Source: Chitinimonas sp036961565 (lineage in GTDB: Bacteria; Pseudomonadota; Gammaproteobacteria; Burkholderiales; Chitinimonadaceae). From it: a stretch of DNA of 64,000 bases. Position 1 is the first letter of the stretch, and the number at the start of each line of letters is the position of its first letter. Positions 8,383 to 17,514 of this stretch are shown one piece after another. Under the pieces are notes generated by a model. The model was not told the origin of the DNA. It ran no database searches and saw only the letters and a list, made by a program, of their open reading frames with translations. The position numbers and the translations under genes were made by a program. The stretch lies in contig NZ_JBAMDD010000007.1 of assembly GCF_036961565.1 (NCBI RefSeq), forward strand, positions 186,001 to 250,000, in the 5' to 3' direction.

Positions 8383-9588
8383 TTACAGCGCCTGAATGAT
8401 GCCTGCGGCGCCCATGCCGGTGCCGATACACATGGTCACCATGCCGTACTTGCCTTGCTGGCCATGGCGACGCATGCCGTGCACCAGGGTAGCGGTACGG
8501 ATGGCGCCGGTGGCGCCCAGCGGGTGGCCCAGGGCAATGGCGCCGCCCAGCGGGTTGACCTTGCTGGTATCGAGGCCCAGGTCGCGAATCACGGCCAGCG
8601 CTTGCGCGGCAAAGGCTTCGTTCAGCTCCATCCAGGCAATGTCATCCTGCTTGAGGCCGGCCACCTTCAGCGCAGCGGGAATCGCTTCCTTGGGGCCGAT
8701 ACCCATGATCTCGGGCGGCACACCTTTGACGGCAAAGCCCACATAGCGAGCCAGCGGTACCAGGTTGAACTGCTTGAGTATCTTCTCGGACACAATCACC
8801 ACGGCTGCGGCACCGTCGGACATCTGCGAGCTGTTACCGGCAGTGACCGAACCCTTGGCGGCAAACACCGTCTTGAGCTTGGCCAGGCCTTCCATATTGG
8901 TGCCGGCACGTGGGCCTTCGTCGGTGTCGAGTATCTTCTTGATGATCTCGACTTCGCCGGTGCTCAGGTTGGGATTGCGGTAGATGGCTTCGATCGGGCT
9001 GATTTCCTGCTTGAACTCGCCACCTTCGATCGCTGCAATGGCGCGGCGGTTGGATTCCACCGCGAAGGCGTCCTGATCGTCACGGCTCACCTGCCACTGC
9101 TTAGCCACCTTCTCGGCGGTCAGGCCCATACCGTAGGCAATGCCAAGGTTCTCGTCCCGGGCAAAGATTTCGGGGTTGAGCGACACCTTGTTGCCCATCA
9201 TGGGCACCAGCGACATCGATTCGGCACCACCAGCAATCACCACATCGGCCTCACCCATGCGGATGCGGTCTGCGGCGATCTGCACGGCATTGATGCCGGA
9301 CGAGCAGTAGCGGTTGATGGTCAGGCCGCCGGTAGTGTGTGGTAGGCCAGCCAAGAGGGCCGAGATACGGGCCATGTTGAGGCCTTGCTCCGCCTCGGGG
9401 AAGGCACAGCCAGCGATCACGTCTTCCACCAGGGCCGGGTCCAGCGTCGGCACTTGGGCCATGGCTTCACGGATGGTATGGGCCAACATGTCGTCGGGGC
9501 GGATAAAGCGCATCATGCCGCGCGGGGCTTTGCCTACCGGCGTGCGCGTGGCAGCGACGATATAGGCTTCTTGAACTTGCTTGGTCAT
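8383..9588 (-). CDS. fadA: Acetyl-CoA C-acyltransferase (thiolase)
   Basis: 401 aa from ATG at 9588 after GGAGAACTGAC; an in-frame ATG further upstream lacks a ribosome-binding site. It catalyses the last step of beta-oxidation, cleaving 3-ketoacyl-CoA with CoA to acetyl-CoA and a shortened acyl-CoA. The nucleophilic Cys95 is in INRYCSSGINAV, the NEAFA motif and GHPLGATGAIR follow, and the second cysteine is in CIGTGMGA near the C-terminus. It lies 92 bases downstream of the FadN-type gene in the same orientation, with a hairpin between them, consistent with a two-gene operon encoding the beta-oxidation complex. Confidence 0.95.
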   Translation of the reverse strand: MTKQVQEAYIVAATRTPVGKAPRGMMRFIRPDDMLAHTIREAMAQVPTLDPALVEDVIAGCAFPEAEQGLNMARISALLAGLPHTTGGLTINRYCSSGINAVQIAADRIRMGEADVVIAGGAESMSLVPMMGNKVSLNPEIFARDENLGIAYGMGLTAEKVAKQWQVSRDDQDAFAVESNRRAIAAIEGGEFKQEISPIEAIYRNPNLSTGEVEIIKKILDTDEGPRAGTNMEGLAKLKTVFAAKGSVTAGNSSQMSDGAAAVVIVSEKILKQFNLVPLARYVGFAVKGVPPEIMGIGPKEAIPAALKVAGLKQDDIAWMELNEAFAAQALAVIRDLGLDTSKVNPLGGAIALGHPLGATGAIRTATLVHGMRRHGQQGKYGMVTMCIGTGMGAAGIIQAL

Positions 9589-9628
9589 GTCAGTTCTCCA
9601 AATCTGGTACGACTCTCTGGAGAGAGAG

Positions 9629-9649
9629 GGCCTGCGGCTGGCGCAGGCC
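9629..9649 (-). promoter_or_regulatory. Intercistronic hairpin between fadN-type gene and thiolase
   Basis: Perfect 8-bp stem GGCCTGCG/CGCAGGCC with a 5-base loop, inside the 92-base gap of the operon. No T tract follows on the minus strand, so it may be an mRNA-stabilising or processing element rather than a terminator. Confidence 0.5.
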
Positions 9650-9680
9650 ACCCTCCCCCGTTTCGAGGGGAAGGGTCGAA

Positions 9681-12050
9681 TTAGTTACGCAGCGGCTTGT
9701 TGTACTGGAGCATGTAGGCAATACGCTCCTGGGTCTTCTCGTTCTTCAGCAGGGACAGGAAGCCCTTGCGTTCCAGATCGAGTATCCACTGCTCGTCCAC
9801 CAGCGTACCGGCTTCGACATCACCACCAGTGATGATGTCGGCGATCAGCGCGCCGATATGGTAGTCGTGCTTGGAGATAAAGCCGCCTTCCATCATGTTG
9901 ATCAGCTGGCCCTTGATCGAAGCCGCACCCGAGCGGCCTGCAACCGGGAAGCCCTTGATCTTCAGGGGCGCACGGTAGCCGGATTCGGCCATGGACAATG
10001 CCTGTTGCTTGGCCACATGCAGCAGCTCGTACTGGTTGAACACAATCACATCCGAGTCACGGAAGAAGCCCAGATGCTTGGCCTCCTCGGCGCTCTTGGC
10101 CACGTTGGCGGTGGCGATGGTCATGTAGCGATCCTTCAGTGCGGCAAACACGTCACCACGGGCCTCTTGTGCAGCGCGCAGGGCGAATTCCTTGGTGCCA
10201 CCGGCGCCAGGCAGCAGGCCCACGCCCACTTCGACCAGGCCGACATAGCTCTCCAGGTGTGCCACCACGCGGTCCGAGTGCAGCGCCACTTCGCAGCCGC
10301 CGCCAAACACATAGCCACGGGTTGCCGACACCACCGGAATCTGGCTGTAGCGCAGACGCATGGTCATGGCCTGGAAATCGCTCAGCATCTTCTCGATGCT
10401 GGCCCAGTCACCCGCCATAAAGGCAGGCAGCATGGACGACAGATCGGCGCCGACCGAGAACGGCTCTTCCGGATGCCACACCACCACGCCCTTGAACTGG
10501 GCTTCGGCAATGTCGATGGACTTGTTGATGCCTTCCAGCACGGCCGGGCCAATGGCGTGGGCCTTGCTCAGGAAGGAGATCACCAGCACGCCGTCGCCAG
10601 AGGTCCAGGCGCGCACACCTTCGTTCTCGAACACGGTTTCGCCGTACACCGGTGCGGCTTCGCCGACCAGTTGCGCAGGGAACAGCTGACGCTGGTAGAC
10701 ATCCAGCTTGGAGCGCGGCACCAGCGCGTTCTTGCTGGCGCTGAACGAACCCTCAGGCTGATGCACGCCATCACGCTCGAACACCCAGGCAGGCAGGGGC
10801 GAGCTGTTGATGGTCTTGCCGGCTTCGATATCGGCCTTCACCCACTCGGCAACCTGTTTCCAGCCAGCGGCCTGCCAGGTCTCGAACGGGCCTTCGTTCC
10901 AGCCAAAGCCCCAGCGTATGGCCAGGTCAACGTCGCGGGCATTGTCAGCCACGGTGTCGAGATGGAAGGCAATGTAATGGAACACATCGCGGAAACAGGC
11001 CCACAGGAACTGGGCTTCCGGATGCGCGGATTCGCGCAGCTTGAGCAGACGCTTGCCCGGATCCTTGATCTTCATCAGCTCCTTGACCGCGTCGTCGCCC
11101 TTCTTGTTGGCTTCGACATAAGCACCGGCAGCGGGATCCAGCACCAGCTTGGTCTTGCCTTCACGCTTGTAGATACCGACCTTGGTCTTGGCACCCAGCG
11201 CGCCGGCTTCGATCAGCTTGGCCAGCCATTGCGGCGACTGGAACAGGCTATGCCAGGGGTCGTTGGGCAGGGTGTCCTGCATGGTCTTGACCACGTGGGC
11301 GAAGGTATCCAGGCCCACCACGTCGGCAGTACGGAAAGTCGCCGACTTCGGGCGACCCAGGCGCGGGCCGGTTAGGTCGTCAACAATGTCGAAGCGGATG
11401 CCAAATTTCTCGGCATTGTGGATGGCCGCCAGCATGGAATACACACCGATGCGGTTGGCCACGAAATTGGGGGTATCCTTGGCGCGGATCACGCCCTTGC
11501 CCAGGGTGGTGGCCAGGAAGGCTTCCAGCTGATCCAGCATCTCGGCATCGCTGGTCACGCAGGGGATGATCTCCACCAGGTGCATGTAGCGGGGCGGGTT
11601 GAAGAAGTGGATGCCGCAGAAGCGCGCGCGCATGCTTTCAGGGCAGCCCTCAGCCAGCTTGTTGATGCTGAGGCCGGAGGTATTGGTTGCAAAAATGGTC
11701 TGCGCACCCAGGTGCGGAGCAACCTTCTCGTACAGGCCCAGCTTCCAGTCCATGCGCTCGGCGATGGCTTCGATGACCAGGTCGCAATCCTTCAGCAGGT
11801 GCAGGTGCTCATCATAGTTGGCCGGGGTGATGAAATCGGCGCGGCCCTTGGAGGACAACGGTGCCGGGTTCTGCTTCTTCAAGGCTTCGATGGCCTTGAG
11901 CGCGATACCGTTCTTGGGGCCTTCCTTGGCCGGGAGGTCGAACAAGATGGCCTCCACATTGGCATTGGCGAGGTGGGCAGCGATCTGCGCGCCCATCACG
12001 CCGGCGCCGAGTACGGCCACCTTGCGGACGATGAATTTGGATTGGGACAT
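9681..12050 (-). CDS. fadN: 3-hydroxyacyl-CoA dehydrogenase / enoyl-CoA hydratase (FadN-type fusion)
   Basis: 789 aa, starting ATG after CGAGGAATACC. The N-terminal half is the NAD-dependent dehydrogenase (VAVLGAGVMGAQIAAHLA, residues about 12-29). The C-terminal half is a crotonase-fold hydratase with both catalytic glutamates in recognisable positions (GGGCEVALHSD and GLVEVGVGLLPGAGG). The order dehydrogenase-then-hydratase is the reverse of E. coli FadB and matches Bacillus FadN in order and length. It performs hydration and NAD oxidation of acyl-CoA intermediates, passing ketoacyl-CoA to the thiolase encoded next. Its upstream region carries two operator-like motifs shared with other fad genes here. 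Confidence 0.93.
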   Translation of the reverse strand: MSQSKFIVRKVAVLGAGVMGAQIAAHLANANVEAILFDLPAKEGPKNGIALKAIEALKKQNPAPLSSKGRADFITPANYDEHLHLLKDCDLVIEAIAERMDWKLGLYEKVAPHLGAQTIFATNTSGLSINKLAEGCPESMRARFCGIHFFNPPRYMHLVEIIPCVTSDAEMLDQLEAFLATTLGKGVIRAKDTPNFVANRIGVYSMLAAIHNAEKFGIRFDIVDDLTGPRLGRPKSATFRTADVVGLDTFAHVVKTMQDTLPNDPWHSLFQSPQWLAKLIEAGALGAKTKVGIYKREGKTKLVLDPAAGAYVEANKKGDDAVKELMKIKDPGKRLLKLRESAHPEAQFLWACFRDVFHYIAFHLDTVADNARDVDLAIRWGFGWNEGPFETWQAAGWKQVAEWVKADIEAGKTINSSPLPAWVFERDGVHQPEGSFSASKNALVPRSKLDVYQRQLFPAQLVGEAAPVYGETVFENEGVRAWTSGDGVLVISFLSKAHAIGPAVLEGINKSIDIAEAQFKGVVVWHPEEPFSVGADLSSMLPAFMAGDWASIEKMLSDFQAMTMRLRYSQIPVVSATRGYVFGGGCEVALHSDRVVAHLESYVGLVEVGVGLLPGAGGTKEFALRAAQEARGDVFAALKDRYMTIATANVAKSAEEAKHLGFFRDSDVIVFNQYELLHVAKQQALSMAESGYRAPLKIKGFPVAGRSGAASIKGQLINMMEGGFISKHDYHIGALIADIITGGDVEAGTLVDEQWILDLERKGFLSLLKNEKTQERIAYMLQYNKPLRN

Positions 12051-12167
12051 GGTATTCCTCGATTTTGGGGAGTCGATCGGGGGCTCGCAAAATTCAACCG
12101 CGATGTTCTTGGGGGCAAAAACACCCGCCTCAGAGCCTATCCAGTTTGCTTAGTGTAGACATTAATG

Positions 12168-12194
12168 CAAACGTTCGTTTCTGCCAAGCGCTTG
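12168..12194. promoter_or_regulatory. Candidate operators upstream of the fadN-fadA operon
   Basis: Two adjacent motifs lie about 120 bases before the fadN start. CAAACGTTCGTTTC at 12168-12181 has the AAAC-N4-GTTT arrangement reported for PsrA-type TetR regulators. CAAGCGCTTG at 12185-12194 is a perfect palindrome. Both have close matches upstream of the TetR gene (17243, 17289) and the second also before fadL (13870). That they bind the local TetR protein is inference. Confidence 0.55.
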
Positions 12195-12273
12195 CTCGAT
12201 AATTTGACAAACTTCGGCGATTGAATTTTCCCAGCCATCCGTTTACGACAGGTTACACCCGGCCAGTCGGCGG

Positions 12274-12312
12274 GCAAAAACACCCGCACGGGCCAACTGG
12301 CCCGTGCGGGTG
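12274..12312 (-). terminator. Rho-independent terminator after fadL
   Basis: A perfect 14-bp stem (CACCCGCACGGGCC with GGCCCGTGCGGGTG, loop AACT) at 12281-12312, followed on the minus strand by TTTTTG. It lies 12 bases past the fadL stop. Confidence 0.9.
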
Positions 12313-12324
12313 TGATCATGCTGC

Positions 12325-13812
12325 TTAGAACGCCAGGTTGTACTGAATACCCAGGATGTGCGAGTACACATCGTAGCGGCCCTTGACGGTTGCGCAGCTC
12401 GAGGTGTTCTTGGTGCTGTCGCAAACGCCGGGGGCCAGGCCACCGTTATCGTAGTTGTTGATGGCCGGCTCGCCGACATGGACATAGGAGTAGGCCAGGT
12501 CGAAGGAGCTGTGCTTGCTCACCGCCCAGTTAGCGCCGACCGAGAACCACTTGCGATCCATGTCAGGAATCGAAGGCGTACGGTTGCTGTCATTGACCGG
12601 CGATTCGTCGTAGGCCAGGCCAGCACGCAGCAACCAGCTGTCATTGAGCTTGTAGCTGCCACCGAACGAGACCTTGGTGGTGTCTTTCCAGTCTTCCGGC
12701 GTATTGGACGGTGCCAGGCCCGTGGTGAAGTTCACGGTCAGATCCTGGAAGCGCGAGTGACGGGTACGGGTAATGTCGCCCATCAGCGCCAGGCGGTCAC
12801 CGATCTGCTTGTAGCCGGAAATGGAGATCGACTCAGGCGTATCCACCGCCAGGTTAGCGGCGCCGTTGACATAGCCACGGGCAATCAGGCCGTTGTATAC
12901 GGTGCTGCCCACGGCCGGCAAGGCCTTGAGGTTGGCTTCCGGCAACGTCCACTCAGCCGTACCGGTGAGCTTGTGCGAAATCTTGGAGCGATAGGCCAGG
13001 CCAACACGGGTGCCTTCGTCGATATTGAACATCACACCCATGTTCCAGCCAAAGCCCCAGTCATCGCCCTTGATCTTGACGCGACCATCGTACTCGGGGT
13101 TACCAGGCAGCGGGCCCTTGCCCACGCCAACATTGCCCAGCAGTTGCAGCATGGAGGCAGGCACCTGGCCTGCCTGCACAGCGGGCACCAGCGCAGCAAT
13201 GGCGCCAGTACCAAAGTCAGCCGCCTTGATCAGCTTGCCTTCGATATGCTGGGCAGTAATACCCGCACCGAACGAGACCTTCTCGTTGACCTTGAGCGAG
13301 AACGACGGGTTCAGGGCTATGGTCTTGAGCTCGGTCTTGATGATGTTGTAGCGGCCCACCCAGTTGTCTTCGTATTCGGTCTTGGAACCGAACGGCACGA
13401 ACAGGCCGAAGCCCAGGGTGGCGCGATCGCTGATCTGATGCGACATATAGGCATGCGGCACACCCGTCGGCTCGACAAAGTCACCGCCGTTGTTGTTCTT
13501 TTGCCCATTGGCGGTGCTGCGGCCACCTTGCACCACGCCCGGTATCGGGTTGGTATGCGAGCCATCGTCAGTGAACTTGCCGTTTGGCACTACCACGTTC
13601 AACACGCCCGTCATGGTCGTGCCCTTGAGGTTGCTCAGGCCGGCGGGGTTGTAGAACAGGGTGGAGGCATCTTCTGCCGCCGCACCGGAGGCATTGGCCG
13701 TGCCCTGGGCGCTGACCGACTGGGTACCGAAGTGATACCCCGAGGCGTAGGCTTGGTGGGCGAAAGCAGCGCCAACCAGCAGCGCGGTAACACGAAGTGC
13801 GTGCATCGTCAT
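12325..13812 (-). CDS. fadL: Long-chain fatty acid outer-membrane transporter, FadL/OmpP1 family
   Basis: 495 aa from ATG at 13812, seven bases after GGAG; a longer upstream frame has no ribosome-binding site. A signal peptide ends at Ala-Tyr-Ala-Ser, and the mature N-terminus begins GYHFGTQSVSAQGTANASGAAAED with the DASTLFYNPAGLSNLKG motif of the FadL hatch. The barrel ends in an aromatic residue (IQYNLAF). It passes hydrophobic ligands such as long-chain fatty acids across the outer membrane. It stands alone between two terminators, next to fadE and the fadN-fadA operon. Its promoter region contains the CAAGCGCTCG motif shared with the TetR gene. Other aromatic hydrocarbon substrates remain possible. 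Confidence 0.93.
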   Translation of the reverse strand: MTMHALRVTALLVGAAFAHQAYASGYHFGTQSVSAQGTANASGAAAEDASTLFYNPAGLSNLKGTTMTGVLNVVVPNGKFTDDGSHTNPIPGVVQGGRSTANGQKNNNGGDFVEPTGVPHAYMSHQISDRATLGFGLFVPFGSKTEYEDNWVGRYNIIKTELKTIALNPSFSLKVNEKVSFGAGITAQHIEGKLIKAADFGTGAIAALVPAVQAGQVPASMLQLLGNVGVGKGPLPGNPEYDGRVKIKGDDWGFGWNMGVMFNIDEGTRVGLAYRSKISHKLTGTAEWTLPEANLKALPAVGSTVYNGLIARGYVNGAANLAVDTPESISISGYKQIGDRLALMGDITRTRHSRFQDLTVNFTTGLAPSNTPEDWKDTTKVSFGGSYKLNDSWLLRAGLAYDESPVNDSNRTPSIPDMDRKWFSVGANWAVSKHSSFDLAYSYVHVGEPAINNYDNGGLAPGVCDSTKNTSSCATVKGRYDVYSHILGIQYNLAF

Positions 13813-13869
13813 TTGTTGTCTCCGTTGTGGTAGGTAAAACAGCTCTTCGGCCGATTCAGCCAATTCATT

Positions 13870-13879
13870 CAAGCGCTCG
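13870..13879. promoter_or_regulatory. CAAGCGCTCG motif upstream of fadL
   Basis: Identical ten bases occur at 17289-17298 in the TetR promoter, and a one-base variant at 12185-12194 before fadN. It lies 58 bases before the fadL start. No AAAC-N4-GTTT element was seen here. Confidence 0.45.
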
Positions 13880-13926
13880 GCCGAGAATGTGGCGAGCATA
13901 GCACAGCACCTGTGCGTAATTTGCTG

Positions 13927-13960
13927 AAAAGCCGCGCCAGACTGGGCTGGCGCGGCTTTT
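13927..13960 (-). terminator. Rho-independent terminator after fadE
   Basis: A perfect 10-bp stem GCCGCGCCAG/CTGGCGCGGC (13931-13940 with 13947-13956) flanked by A4 and T4, so it could act on either strand. It lies downstream of fadE on the minus strand, and also within the fadL promoter region. Confidence 0.85.
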
Positions 13961-14007
13961 CGACTACAGTTTTCGTTGGTTTTTCACACCCACGAATAAG
14001 CTAGGTA

Positions 14008-16461
14008 TTACACCGGAATCCGGGCACTGATTTCGGTATCGTGCTGGTCCAGCATCTTGTCGAAATCATCAACCATGATGACTTCGCGCTTGAGCCGGCG
14101 GGCACGGGTCACCATCTCATGCTCGGCCTGGGTAATCTGGCCACTGGCCAATGCTTCATCCAGGCGACCCTGGGCATTCAGCGCCTTCAGCTTGCCGTCG
14201 CGCTGGGCACGACGCAGCTTGCCTTCGGTGCTTTCGGCCTCGATATGGGCACTCAATGCATAGTTGAGCACACCAACGGCATCAGCTTCATTCTTGGGCA
14301 CATACACATCACGGGTCAGGCGGTCGCGGGCAGCACCAGGCTGCATCAGCAGACGGGCGATCTTGGTGCCCAGGCGGTCACGCGGCGTGGTGAAGTGGCG
14401 GCCCAGCGGGAAGATGATCCACTTCAGCACAAAGGCCAGCGGACGGTTGGGCAGGTTGGCCAGGAAACCGGTCAGCGCTTCCTGTGCATCATGCAGCGCC
14501 TGCAGCACAGCCCACTTCAGCAGAGGCAGATCTTCCTTGGGGCTACCGTCATCCGCAAAACGCTTCAGCGACGAAGTGGCAATGTACAGGTTGGACAGCA
14601 CATCACCCAGGCGTGCCGAGATCTTCTCGCGGAACTTGAGCGAGCCACCCATGCTGAACATGGCCATATCAGACGCCAGGGCAAAAGCCGCCGACAGACG
14701 CTCGATGTCCTTGTAATACTGTGCCAGATCACCACCCACCGGGGCGGAATTGAGCTTGGAGCCGGTCACACCCATCACAAAGCTACGGATGGCGTTATCG
14801 AACACGAAACCGATATGGCCGCTGAAGGCCTTGTCGAACTCGGCGCCGTTATTGGCCATGGCAGCCTTCATTTCACGCAGCACAAAAGGATGGCAGCGAA
14901 TGGCGCCCTGGCCGTAGATGATCATGGAACGGGTCAGGATATTGGCGCCTTCCACGGTAATGCCGACCGGAATGGTCTGGTAGGCATTGCCCAGGTAGTT
15001 GCGCGGCCCCAGCACCACTGCCTTGCCGCCGTGAATATCCATGGCGTCGTTCAGCACCTTACGCATGCGCTCGGTGTTGTGATACTTCAGGATGGCGGAG
15101 ATCACCGACGGCTTCTCGCCGCTATCGAGGCCGGCCAAGGCCAGGCGCTGGGCCGAATCCATCTGGTAGGTATAACCACCGATGCGGGCCAGTGCTTCAT
15201 CCACGCCCTCGAACTTGCCGATGGACAGGCCAAACTGCTCACGCACCCGGGCATAGGCACCGGTCACGAAGCTGGCAAACTTGCCCGAGGCCACCGACAT
15301 GGCGGGCAGGGAGATGGCGCGGCCTACCGACAGGCACTCGACCAGCATGCGCCAGCCCTGACCAGCGTAGTCCTTGCCACCGATGATCCACTCCAGCGGA
15401 ATGAACACATCCTTGCCCATGGTCGGGCCATTCATGAAGGCCGAACCCGGTGGCGCATGGCGACGACCGATCTGCACACCCTCGTGCTCGGTCGGAATCA
15501 GCGCACAGGTGATACCGATGTCTTCCTTGTCGCCCAGGATATGCTCAGGGTCATACAGCTTGAAAGCCATGCCCAGCACGGTGGCGATAGGCGCCAGGGT
15601 AATCCAGCGCTTTTCCCAGCTCAGGCGGATACCCACCACGTTTTCATGATGCTGGCCGGTACGTGGGTCGGTATAGGAGCCACGGGTCACCACGCCAAAG
15701 TCTGGGATGGCGCCAGCATCGGAGCCAGCATAGGGGCTGGTCAGCGCAAAGCAGGGAATATCCAGGCCCTTGGCCAGGCGGGGCAGGTAGTAGTCCTTCT
15801 GCGCCTCGGTACCATAGTGCTGCAGCAGCTCGCCCGGTCCGAGCGAGTTCGGCACCATCACCGAAACAGCGGCCGTACCACCACGGGTCGCAATCTTGGT
15901 CACGATACGGGCATGCGCGTAGTTGGAGAACTCCACGCCACCATATTTCTTCTTGATGATCATGCCCAGGAAGCCATTGTCCTTGATGAACTGCCACACT
16001 TCAGGCGGCAGATCCTTCAGCTCATGGGTGATCTTCCAGTCGTCGATCATGCTGCACAGCTGCTCGGTCGGGCCATCCAGGAAGGCCTGCTCCTCAGCGC
16101 TCAGCTTGGGCGCGTTGTAGCCATGCAGCTTCTTGAAATCAGGCTTGCCCGAGAACAGCTCGGCATCCCACCAGACAGTACCGGCATTGATGGCTTCTTG
16201 CTCGGTCTGCGACATGGCAGGGGTGATCTTCTTGAAGATGCCGAAGATAGGGCCGGTCAGCAGTGCACGACGCAGCGGAACGATATTGAATATCGCTGCA
16301 ATCACGCCCGCGCCGATCAGCCAGCCCAGATGCAGGCCACAGCCGCCGTAAACACCGTAAGCGATGCCGGCCAATGCCGCAATGGTCCAGGCGATCAGCG
16401 GCGCGCGCAGATAGCCTAGCGCCAGTATCGCAACGATGACGATCAGGATGGTGAGTGCCAT
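14008..16461 (-). CDS. fadE: Acyl-CoA dehydrogenase, FadE family
   Basis: 817 aa, the usual FadE length. The first 60 residues form two hydrophobic segments anchoring it in the inner membrane, followed by a linker and the flavin acyl-CoA dehydrogenase core (MVPNSLGPGELLQHYGTEAQK, FALTSPYAGSDAGAIPD, WRMLVECLSVGRAISLPA, DIHGGKAVVLGPRNYLG) and the FadE-specific C-terminal region. It catalyses the first, FAD-dependent step of beta-oxidation, passing electrons to ETF. It starts 21 bases after the TetR stop on the same strand with GGAAGGAAG as ribosome-binding site, so the regulator and fadE are probably one transcript. Confidence 0.94.
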   Translation of the reverse strand: MALTILIVIVAILALGYLRAPLIAWTIAALAGIAYGVYGGCGLHLGWLIGAGVIAAIFNIVPLRRALLTGPIFGIFKKITPAMSQTEQEAINAGTVWWDAELFSGKPDFKKLHGYNAPKLSAEEQAFLDGPTEQLCSMIDDWKITHELKDLPPEVWQFIKDNGFLGMIIKKKYGGVEFSNYAHARIVTKIATRGGTAAVSVMVPNSLGPGELLQHYGTEAQKDYYLPRLAKGLDIPCFALTSPYAGSDAGAIPDFGVVTRGSYTDPRTGQHHENVVGIRLSWEKRWITLAPIATVLGMAFKLYDPEHILGDKEDIGITCALIPTEHEGVQIGRRHAPPGSAFMNGPTMGKDVFIPLEWIIGGKDYAGQGWRMLVECLSVGRAISLPAMSVASGKFASFVTGAYARVREQFGLSIGKFEGVDEALARIGGYTYQMDSAQRLALAGLDSGEKPSVISAILKYHNTERMRKVLNDAMDIHGGKAVVLGPRNYLGNAYQTIPVGITVEGANILTRSMIIYGQGAIRCHPFVLREMKAAMANNGAEFDKAFSGHIGFVFDNAIRSFVMGVTGSKLNSAPVGGDLAQYYKDIERLSAAFALASDMAMFSMGGSLKFREKISARLGDVLSNLYIATSSLKRFADDGSPKEDLPLLKWAVLQALHDAQEALTGFLANLPNRPLAFVLKWIIFPLGRHFTTPRDRLGTKIARLLMQPGAARDRLTRDVYVPKNEADAVGVLNYALSAHIEAESTEGKLRRAQRDGKLKALNAQGRLDEALASGQITQAEHEMVTRARRLKREVIMVDDFDKMLDQHDTEISARIPV

Positions 16462-16482
16462 GAGGTCTTCCTTCCCAGGAGG

Positions 16483-17163
16483 TTAAAAGCTTGAACCCGC
16501 ACCCTTTGCAGTAACCGGCGCTGTCAGGCCGGCCACGACGAAAGGCACGAGATAAGTGGCGATCAGGCGCGGATCCCGCGCATTGACCACCGGATCGATA
16601 ACAAACAGCCGCAGAATGTTATTGCCGGCAAACGCATTGAAAATCGCCGAAAAAGCGAAATTGAGCCGCCATTGCAGCTCTATGGCATCCAGCTCAGGCA
16701 GGGCCTTGGCGGTCGCCTTGGCATAGCGCGCAACCAGTTCTTCGTAGTGCCGGGGCAGGCTCTCGCGTAGTACAGGATGCGCCTCGATAAAGGTACGGCT
16801 GAGCAGACGCACGAAAATCACCCCGCCCCGCTTGGGGTCATGGGCGATATCGAGCGCCGCGTCCATAAAGGCACGCATGATGCGCTCCACCGACACCGGC
16901 TCACCCTGGGCCGCGGCTTCCAGCCTGTCCAGGTTCTGCACTGCCAGTTGCGTCAACGGGGTCAGCCGACGGGTGAACACCCCCTGGAACAAGGCATCCT
17001 TGCTGCCAAAGTGGTAATTCACCGCAGCCAGGTTCACCTCGGCGCGCTGGGTGATCATGCGCATCGAAGTGGCCTCGAATCCGTGCTCCACGAACAGTGC
17101 CTCGGCCGCATCGAGAATGCGTGTCGCAGTGTCGAGCTGCCGTGTTTCGCCTATGCCATTCAT
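16483..17163 (-). CDS. TetR-family transcriptional regulator, probable fad repressor
   Basis: 226 aa. The N-terminal helix-turn-helix domain is clear (ATRILDAAEALFVEHGFEATSMR, then AEVNLAAVNYHFGSKDALF, ending near residue 65). The C-terminal ligand-binding domain resembles PsrA/FadR-like TetR proteins that sense acyl-CoA. It is transcribed just ahead of fadE. Its own upstream region has a palindrome TCAAACGGTTGTTTGA and the CAAGCGCTCG motif that recur near other fad promoters, which supports autorepression and control of the fad regulon. The ribosome-binding site is poor, as is common for autoregulated repressors. The effector is unknown. Confidence 0.85.
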   Translation of the reverse strand: MNGIGETRQLDTATRILDAAEALFVEHGFEATSMRMITQRAEVNLAAVNYHFGSKDALFQGVFTRRLTPLTQLAVQNLDRLEAAAQGEPVSVERIMRAFMDAALDIAHDPKRGGVIFVRLLSRTFIEAHPVLRESLPRHYEELVARYAKATAKALPELDAIELQWRLNFAFSAIFNAFAGNNILRLFVIDPVVNARDPRLIATYLVPFVVAGLTAPVTAKGAGSSF

Positions 17164-17242
17164 TGTTTTTGCCGTGTTGTTCTGCGCCGCCGATTTCGCG
17201 GCTGTGTCGGGTCTGGTTTACCCATAAGCATAGCCGATTCAA

Positions 17243-17258
17243 TCAAACGGTTGTTTGA
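17243..17258. promoter_or_regulatory. PsrA-like operator upstream of the TetR-fadE operon
   Basis: TCAAACGGTTGTTTGA has perfect 6-base inverted arms around GGTT. It fits the (G/C)AAAC-N2-4-GTTT(G/C) consensus known for PsrA-type regulators. It lies 80 bases before the TetR start. Confidence 0.6.
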
Positions 17259-17288
17259 AACATACGTCCCAGTGATTTTTTAGTCAAG

Positions 17289-17298
17289 CAAGCGCTCG
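17289..17298. promoter_or_regulatory. CAAGCGCTCG motif upstream of TetR-fadE
   Basis: Second shared motif of the fad promoters, 30 bases beyond the PsrA-like palindrome. It is identical to 13870-13879 and extended by a direct CAAG repeat on its left side. Confidence 0.45.
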
Positions 17299-17514
17299 AT
17301 TGTGCGCCGCAGCATGTCTCACTGCCGCATCGGCTCCGACCTGCCTCTTGGCGCACCAGCACGGTGCATTGCACACCCGTACTGCTTTTGCATAGCCGCC
17401 ACAACCTGCAATACCTGCTTGATTTTTTCATCAACATCAAACAGTTGCAGGCATGCGACAAAATTAGAGCAATCGCTCAACAGGCAAAGTCACGCGCTAT
17501 GATCCGCACCTGCC

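Noticed and set aside
9858..11375. Long plus-strand frame opposite the fadN-type gene (and similar frames opposite fadL, fadE, collagenase, rhs and helicase)
   Set aside because: They mirror high-GC coding sequence on the other strand, lack ribosome-binding sites and known domains, and their codon bias follows the true gene.
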